A DNA stretch of 64,000 nt from Ehretia macrophylla. Lineage: Eukaryota; Streptophyta; Magnoliopsida; Boraginales; Ehretiaceae. The translations under genes were made by a program, and so were the position numbers. Positions 58,690 through 64,000 of the stretch are shown one piece after another. The notes below the pieces were generated by a model. The model saw only the letters and a list, made by a program, of their open reading frames with translations. It was not told the DNA's origin and ran no database searches. Numbering within the stretch: position 1 is the stretch's first letter; each line of letters begins with the position of its first letter. The DNA lies in the NCBI GenBank assembly GCA_037974665.1, contig CM075765.1:12271501-12335500 (forward strand), given 5' to 3'.

Positions 58690-59150
58690 GGATTCCGTTA
58701 TACGCCGACTCACAGTCAAGGACAATGAGGTCTGCCATAATCGTCACTTTCTTCTACCCTTCCTCTAAAGTTACGGGTAAGTTTATAACCCATTCCAGAT
58801 GGAAAGCTTATCTTGTGAACCCTGATAGTGAACCATTCAAAGGGCATAGCCTCTCACGCCCTATTTCCAATCTGTCGAAGGCTTTCAGAAACAACACCTC
58901 CGCTAAACTCCTAGTATCCACCATCAAGCACTTGACTATGGAATCGAAGATTTAGGTCTCTACCAGCAGTGGATTATCATGCGGGTAGATTACAACTTTG
59001 AGGTCATCCGCAGTGAATGCCAACTGATCTCCAATCCCTTGTCCCTGATACTGGGGCTCTTCCATCACGGCCCTGGCATAGGACTTTTTTGCCTTTTTAC
59101 TAGTTCCACTAGATGCAAACCCCCCAGCTATGGTATCCACCACCCTTAGG
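58690..59150 (-). pseudogene. Tat-type protease relic
   Basis: Starts with VDTIAGGFASSGTSKKAKKS (59143), the usual entry to the Tat protease, then VIYPHDNPLLVET. The active site reads MVDTRSLAEVLF where VDTGSSAEVLF-like is expected, so the catalytic Gly is changed to Arg. Later parts show DCESAYNGILGR. Three or more stops interrupt it. Confidence 0.75.
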
Positions 59151-59218
59151 TGTCGATTATCTTGGTCTCTTCCGCGTAGGGGGCTGCGTTCCCTCTCGCG
59201 TCGGGCGCTACTTTCTCT

Positions 59219-60604
59219 CTATTTCCGAGGCTTTTGATTTCCTGCGACAAATTTATTCAACAGCCCTTTCCTTACCAGGACCTCTATCTCGGCTTTGAGC
59301 TGCTTACAATCTTCTGTGTCATGACCTCGGTTTTTATGGTACCTGCAATATTTATCTTTAGCCCTCTTGTTTGGGTTACCAGTCATCCTAGATAGCCAGC
59401 GAAATTCGCGGTGGGTTTGGATCTCATGCAATATCTCTGCCCTGGGCATATTCAAGGAGGTATAGTTTCGATCAAACCTTCCTCGGTTACCACTGCCCTG
59501 CCCTTTCGGATCGACCACCTGGGGCTACTTTTTGCCTACCCTTTTCCTGAGCTTTTCCTTTTCCCGAGGTCCTTTTTTCTCTTCTTTCTTGGCGGACATG
59601 ACCTCCTCTGAACTGATGTACTTGGAGGCCCACATCATGAGCTCTTCCAGATCACGGGGCATCCTTTTTCCCAAGGACGCTTGCAAGGGTCTGAAGTGCA
59701 AGCCCTGCATGTATGCGACCATGGCTACTGACTGGTCGAGGTCTGGTACTTCCAAGGCCACTTGATTGAATCACTGAGTATAATCCCGAAGGGTCTTCCC
59801 CCTTTGCTGCTTTATGGAGAGCAAAGACGCGGTAAGTCTCAGAGGTTTCTTACTGCTAGCAAATCGGGCAAGGAATAATCCAGCGAGCTGGTCAAAGCCA
59901 TGAATTGAGGCCTCGAGCAGGCCAACGAACCACTTCCGTGCCACACCCACCAACGTCACAGGAAAGGCCCGGCATTTGATGGCGTCCAGGACATCCTGAA
60001 ACGTCATGTAGTGCTCGAAAATGGTAAGGTGATCCTCTAGATCCCTAGTCCAGTCATAAATCTGGAGATTGGGGAGTTTGTACCCATACAGCATTGGCTT
60101 CCGCATAACCTCTCTAGCAAAGGGATGATGTTTCCCCTGCCCCATCAAGAGTTGATGCTGACCTCCATGGCTACGGGTGTCCTCTGGTCTCTCCTGCCGT
60201 AGGGGTCTCCTTTGCCTTTCCTGCCCTGGCCTTCCCTGTGGTTCTGCCAAGGCTGTTGTATCTGCCGAAAGAGCAGGGACCTGGGGCGGGTTCCCAGCTA
60301 TCGAGTCTTCCCTCCGAGGAGGAGCGCCTTTTAGGCGTGCTAGCCCCTGGGTTTGGAGAAACTGGTTAAAAGTTCATCTCAGACCATTGAATAACTGCAC
60401 CAAGGTGGGCAAATCGACCTGCTGGGATGAGGATGGCATATCTCCTGGAACAAATATCGGGGGGACTGTAGTGGTAGTTTATCCTGGTGCCCTTATGTTT
60501 GCGAGGACGGGAGCCACTAGAGAAGCAATACCTTCAGGAACCTGTTGCTCCTCAGGAGGGTTCTGATTCCTCCCGGTATTGGCTTGACTTCGTGTGTGAA
60601 CCAT
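59219..60604 (-). pseudogene. gag: Tat-type Gag relic
   Basis: ATG at 60604 (MVHTRSQANTGRNQNPPEEQ) lies about 30 bp past the PBS and is the natural start. The same frame continues to 59219, broken only by nonsense codons (near 60475, 59770 and 59523). The retrotransposon Gag domain reads YDWTRDLEDHLTIFEHYMTF and AFPVTLVGVARKWFVGL. The nucleocapsid end has the Tat-type zinc motif KYCRYHKNRGHDTEDCKQLK at ~59320-59380. Because no frameshift is needed, this is the least decayed part of the element. The plus-strand ORF at 60177-60566 is its shadow. Confidence 0.85.
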
Positions 60605-60631
60605 CGTGGAATCTCAGTGGGGTTATTGGAC

Positions 60632-60650
60632 GTTCCCATAGACGGCGCTA
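60632..60650 (-). other. Primer binding site of the Tat-type element
   Basis: The reverse strand reads TAGCGCCGTCTATGGGAAC, close to the TGGCGCCGTCTGTGGGAA site common in plant Gypsy Tat/Athila elements, 3 bp from the LTR. Confidence 0.8.
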
Positions 60651-60653
60651 AAC

Positions 60654-61144
60654 TGTTAAGGTGGAAAACTTTGATTGCTCCGAACTGCACTTTGAGCTGG
60701 ACCTAAACCTGCAAACAAAGAAACCGAGGGGGATGCCCACGGTATCCACTCCGACGCACACGTCAGTTATGTGAGATGGAGCTTATAAGTTATGAGAGAT
60801 GGATGTTTTTCATACCTTTCCCTGTGGAACTATTCCTATTTTATACTTGTGATAAGGAGTTTCCCTAAATGGATAAGGATTCCATTAAGATCAGGACTCC
60901 TAAGAGTCCTCATTTGCTCAGCAATCCATGGGGATTATATCGCCCATGAATCTTTTCTCATCCAGTCTCCTTGATCTTATCCTTATCCTCATGGCTTCCC
61001 TGCTCGCGTGTCTGCCCAGTGGCTCCGCTGGGTTCAGGGCTCGAAAAGGGACAGGGCTGGCCATTATTACCAAGGTTGGAACGTCGGGCTTGAAGGAAGA
61101 CAGGGCTGACCATTATTACCAGGGCTGGAGCCCCACCCCTATCA
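60654..61144 (-). repeat. 5' LTR of the Tat-type element
   Basis: 491 bp, TGTTAAGGTGG...CCCCTATCA, direct repeat of 47074-47566. ORFs at 60928-61188 and 60958-61164 are LTR sequence. Confidence 0.82.
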
Positions 61145-61548
61145 GTTGGTATATACAAGATCATATTTTATATATATATTTTTATTAGTCTTTCTATCCC
61201 TAGGGATGGTTTTATTAAATGATAAAAAGCAAAACCTTTTATATATGTGTCATCCTAGAAATATTTGAGTTTCTAATCGCTTGCTACAAATATCTTATCC
61301 GAGTTATTAAATATAAATGAAAATGAATAGAGATGTGAAGTAAAATTAATTGCGAGGTAAGATTGCTTCTGAGGTGAGATAAGTTGAGATTTTAAAAGGT
61401 TTTGGAAGAAAGATAAAATTTGTCCATCTAGGTATAGAATGTCGTGGTAAGATTAATTGCAGATAGAAACCATGCAACACTCCAAGAATAACCATTTTGA
61501 AGAAATCTTACATATTTTAGCCTAGAATTATGTAAGATTTTGCTTTTT
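61145..61548. other. Unassigned AT-rich flank
   Basis: Contains a TATATA-rich start (61165-61185). No ORF, repeat partner or transposon end seen. Confidence 0.45.
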
Positions 61549-61774
61549 ATCAAAGGATTTTTGTTTAAGCTTTGCTTAGTTGTTGCTCACTTCACTTTCT
61601 TTTTTTTTTTTTTTTGCTAGTTAAGCAAGTACTTTCATTAATGTCCAAAAATAATTACAACTATGTCATATACACAAAAAAAAAAAAAAAAATCATCAAA
61701 GGTTTGTTTAATATTTGCTTAGTTGTTTGCTCACTTCAATTTTTTTTTTAACTAGTTAAGCAAGTACTTTCATA
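61549..61774 (+). repeat. 143-bp tandem duplication (second copy interrupted)
   Basis: ATCAAAGG...GCTTAGTTGTTGCTCACTTC...TAGTTAAGCAAGTACTTTCATTAATGTCC occurs from 61549 and again from about 61692, step ~143 bp. The second copy stops at ACTTTCAT (61772) and resumes at 62618-62660, with the short inverted-repeat element between. Confidence 0.75.
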
Positions 61775-62617
61775 ACCCCTTATATTTTTGTTAAGGTGCA
61801 CATGACCTCCCTATGTTTTTAAGAGTGTATAGGACTCACCTGTGATCAAAATACATCACAGTTAGTATTTCCGTCAAAAAAACCGTTAATTTTAATCGCA
61901 AGTATATGACACACACCCATTTTGCAACTAGAATTGTTCTTTTATCAATTTTGCAAATAAAATATGTTTATTCATTTACTAAAATACTCTTTTCAAAAAA
62001 AATTAAAAAAATTAAAAATTAAACAGCCATCTTCTTCCCCAAATGCCCCTCCTCCTTTTTTTTTTTTTTTTGTCTTGCCGGTAGCATGTATGCTTTTTAT
62101 GTTTCTTTTTAGTCCTCACATGCAAAGTCCTGTTCCAATAGACAAATACTGCTAGAAATTCCCCATTTGCTCGACTTCTGAAACTAATACTTCCTCCAGA
62201 GCACTTATATCTGCCGCTTCAGGAATTCAAATTTTCAAAATGAGCACACATCTGATGCAAATGTGCACTTTCGAGTGTAGAGAAACAACGATAAAATAAT
62301 TGCAATCTAGCTTTGTCAAGAAAACTGCCAAGCGGTCACAATTAGAGAAGGGATAATCTTTGGTGATGATTTTTCAAACTGACTCATTTGTGATCCATAA
62401 AAACTATTCATTTAAAGATAAATAAGTAAAAGGGAAAAGGAAAAAAGAGAAGAAAAAAATAGAGGTATTTATGTCTTTTATCATTTTTCGTCAACTAAAT
62501 GGATGGGGGTAACCGTAATGTGTTTAAAAGAGCACAGAGGAGGTCATGTGCATTTTTAAAAGCACAGGGGTCTTGTGCACTTTAACAAAAATATAGAGGA
62601 TTCTACGCACTTCACCC
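61775..62617. mobile_element. Non-autonomous inverted-repeat DNA element, 0.84 kb
   Basis: The left end (CCCCTTATATTTTTGTTAAG followed by GTGCACATGACCTCC) pairs with the right end, which reads CCTCTATATTTTTGTTAAAG and GTGCACAAGACCCC in reverse. TIRs span roughly 61775-61840 and 62520-62617. The interior has no transposase; the ORF at 61964-62155 is T-rich noise. Flanks CTTTCATAA / CTTTATTAA look like a worn 9-bp duplication, which fits a Mutator-like origin. Confidence 0.65.
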
Positions 62618-62834
62618 TTTATTAATGTCCAAAAATAATTACAATTGTGTCATATACACACAAAAAATCTAATAAGCAAGACGGTACACAAAAACAATTA
62701 CAACGTTACATGTATGAAACTGTACTTACACTACGATAATTAACCTTATATTAATTTGATAGGATTAAGATTTCTAATTATATCTTTCACTTATTAATGA
62801 GTATGAAAAACAAAGTGCAATAAACGCAATATGT
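62618..62834. other. Intergenic and 3'-flank sequence
   Basis: Rest of the interrupted tandem copy (to ~62665), then AT-rich sequence up to the polyadenylation signal of the acidic-protein gene. Confidence 0.4.
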
Positions 62835-62840
62835 TTTATT
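62835..62840 (-). terminator. Poly(A) signal AATAAA of the acidic-protein gene
   Basis: AATAAA on the minus strand, about 110 bp past the TGA at 62951-62953, a normal plant distance. Confidence 0.45.
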
Positions 62841-62950
62841 ATTTTCATGCGAAAAATACTTTGCAATCACATAAAAAAGCTAGGTTAAGAAAAATTCAAA
62901 TCTACTGAGAATGGCTGCCTTTTAGATTAATAGTAGTATGGAAAGCCACC

Positions 62951-63663
62951 TCAATCGCCGTCATCACCATCATCATCATCATCACTACTGCCATTACTAT
63001 CATCTGTAGCATCGCCATTTTCTTCAAAATCAGAAGCATCATATGAACCTTCATCATCACTGCAGCCATTGCTATCATCTCCAGCATCATCAGTTCCCTC
63101 ACCATCATCATCTTCGTCATAATCATCATCTAAACCATCTTCATCATCACTTGCATTTCCTTGATTCACAAGGAAGTCTATGTTTCGATACACATCAAAA
63201 GTCTCTTGTTCAAATCGACACAATGTGGTAGCTAAATCATAGACTTTATTCCTACGAAGACTCCACACTGCAAAATTTAGATAATCTGCCGGAACCACAT
63301 CGTCTTGGCCAACTGATGCGTACTCTTCATCTGAAAGCAATCTTCTTAGTTCTATGGCATCGACCATAGTTTTGAACATGAAAATACTTGGAAATGCTCT
63401 TCCATAATGATGGTCGCTCAGCAAGTTGTGGACCTCAATGTTTACGGGTTCAATGGAACCCGAAAGAATGGCTTCGTTGATGGTTTGAGTTACTGTAGAT
63501 AATCGACCAAATCTTGTAGAACGAGGGCATTCTCTTGCTCTAGCAATAGTTGGAGATGGTGGGTGATAATCATACTCCGCTAGTCGATCAAGTAAAAGTT
63601 GTTGTGTTTCCTGCTTTGATATAATCCAAAATTCTTCCTCATTCCCTAGCGGGAAAGCAATCG
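62951..63663 (-). CDS. Last exon of an unidentified host-type protein with acidic tail
   Basis: The frame is open for 237 codons from a good acceptor (TTGTTGTCACAG^CGATTG at 63664) to TGA at 62953, without any defect; this sets it apart from all other coding sequence here. The first ~165 residues are mixed and globular-looking (FWIISKQETQQLLLDRLAEY; STRFGRLSTVTQTINEAIL; DYLNFAVWSLRRNKVYDLAT). The last ~65 are almost all Asp, Glu, Ser and Gly (DDDYDEDDDGEGTDDAGDD). I recognise no family. The acidic tail suggests a nuclear or chromatin-binding protein, but that is inference. Earlier exons would lie beyond the window. A domesticated transposon gene is an alternative. Confidence 0.6.
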
Positions 63664-63665
63664 CT

Positions 63666-64000
63666 GTGACAACAATAACATGAAAAAGTTAATAATGACT
63701 TTATTGCTCCTTCTCGTAAAATACTTCAGTTTCGAACCTAATAATGAGATATACCACATGTGTGGCTCGTACGTATATTCCAGCAGTTCGCACTGAAAAG
63801 TGTTCCTTCCTTCTAATATAAATTGACTTTTTAGAGTAGGCTATTAAATGTTAGGATTTAGGGTATTTTTAATGGTGGAGATTATTTACAAAAATTTATT
63901 ATTTTTTATTATTTTTGAGACTCGGATCTTTAAATTTAGAGTCAAAATAGATAGAACCCACCACTTTTATTAATTTTTTGGCCAAAATAGAGATCCAATT
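63666..64000 (-). other. Intron or upstream region of the acidic-protein gene
   Basis: AT-rich with no open exon-like frame. Read on the minus strand it ends in TTCATGTTATTGTTGTCACAG, a plausible intron end. The donor site would be outside the window or was not recognised. Confidence 0.4.

Larger units (their letters stand above)
47074..61144 (-). mobile_element. Tat-type Gypsy element with antisense gene and nested Athila-like element
   Basis: About 493-bp LTRs (47074-47566 and 60654-61144), a PBS of the TGGCGCCGTCT type and a PPT define the ends. Gag, PR, RT, RNase H and INT run right to left (INT after RT, so Gypsy). An extra spliced ORF lies on the opposite strand next to the 3' LTR, a layout described for the plant Tat lineage. 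LTRs differ by roughly 9% over the first 310 bp by hand. The outer 5-mers (GCTAG and GTTGG) match only 3 of 5, so no clean TSD is left. Without the nested insertion the element is about 9.2 kb. Confidence 0.85.

Noticed and set aside
47060-61150. CTATCAGTTG at 47060-47069 and 61139-61148 as the TSD of the Tat-type element
   Set aside because: The left copy ends 4 bp before the LTR start and the right one overlaps the LTR end, so it does not fit a 5-bp duplication. It may be chance.
62902-63129. Met-rich minus-strand ORF
   Set aside because: Out-of-frame shadow of the acidic tail in the better supported frame.
63043-63231. His-rich plus-strand ORF
   Set aside because: It is the complement of the Asp/Glu tail of the minus-strand exon (GAT/GAA read backwards).
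1-64000. Endogenous pararetrovirus or other viral insertion
   Set aside because: All RT-bearing segments show Copia, Gypsy or LINE order with LTR, PBS or LINE features. No coat or movement protein motif was seen.

Overview
The window reads as nuclear DNA of a flowering plant, probably a eudicot; I cannot name the species. It is AT-rich and almost wholly built from plant transposable elements: Copia, Athila-like and Tat-like Gypsy LTR elements, L1-type LINEs, CACTA and Mutator-like DNA elements. I see no rRNA, tRNA, CRISPR or bacterial-style operon. The only part that looks like an ordinary host gene is the last exon of an unidentified acidic protein at the right edge (62951-63663, minus strand). 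Nearly every transposon reading frame carries stops and frameshifts, so this is a decayed, nested insertion block. All percentages are hand counts.

Layout. 1-7811: minus-strand, gag-only Copia-type element whose left LTR is cut by the window edge. 7812-10712: Mutator-like deletion derivative. 10713-17913: small minus-strand Copia-type element split by a complete but dead Copia element (11590-17417, 277-bp LTRs, TSD TGCAC). 18025-22353: LTR-like segments, a short CACTA-type element and tandem duplications. 23834-25744: solo LTR with TSD TTATG. 25880-27240 and 28120-38437: two LINE relics on opposite strands. The second LINE is split by an unusual element (30432-38220) made of two ~3.7-kb LTRs around only 341 bp. 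38438-39460: right end of a CACTA element. 39461-47073: old Copia-like relic, split by a 2.49-kb solo LTR (40516-43005).

47074-61144: minus-strand Tat-type Gypsy element. Its gag, protease, RT, RNase H and integrase remnants run right to left. A separate spliced gene-like ORF runs on the opposite strand with its own TATA box (47924-50415). An Athila-like deletion derivative (52130-56971) sits inside the RNase H domain with TSD TGAAG. 61145-64000 holds a tandem duplication, a short inverted-repeat element with an intact sister copy of its target beside it, and the host-type exon.

How the parts relate. Insertion order follows from the nesting: Athila after Tat; the giant-LTR element after the LINE; the 5.8-kb Copia after the small Copia-type element; the 2.49-kb solo LTR after the Copia relic. 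Three elements (the gag-only element, the giant-LTR element and the small Copia-type element) keep PBS and LTR signals but lack pol, so they must have moved using enzymes from other elements. The most notable objects are the giant-LTR element, the antisense spliced gene inside the Tat element, and the short inverted-repeat element with its neighbouring empty site.
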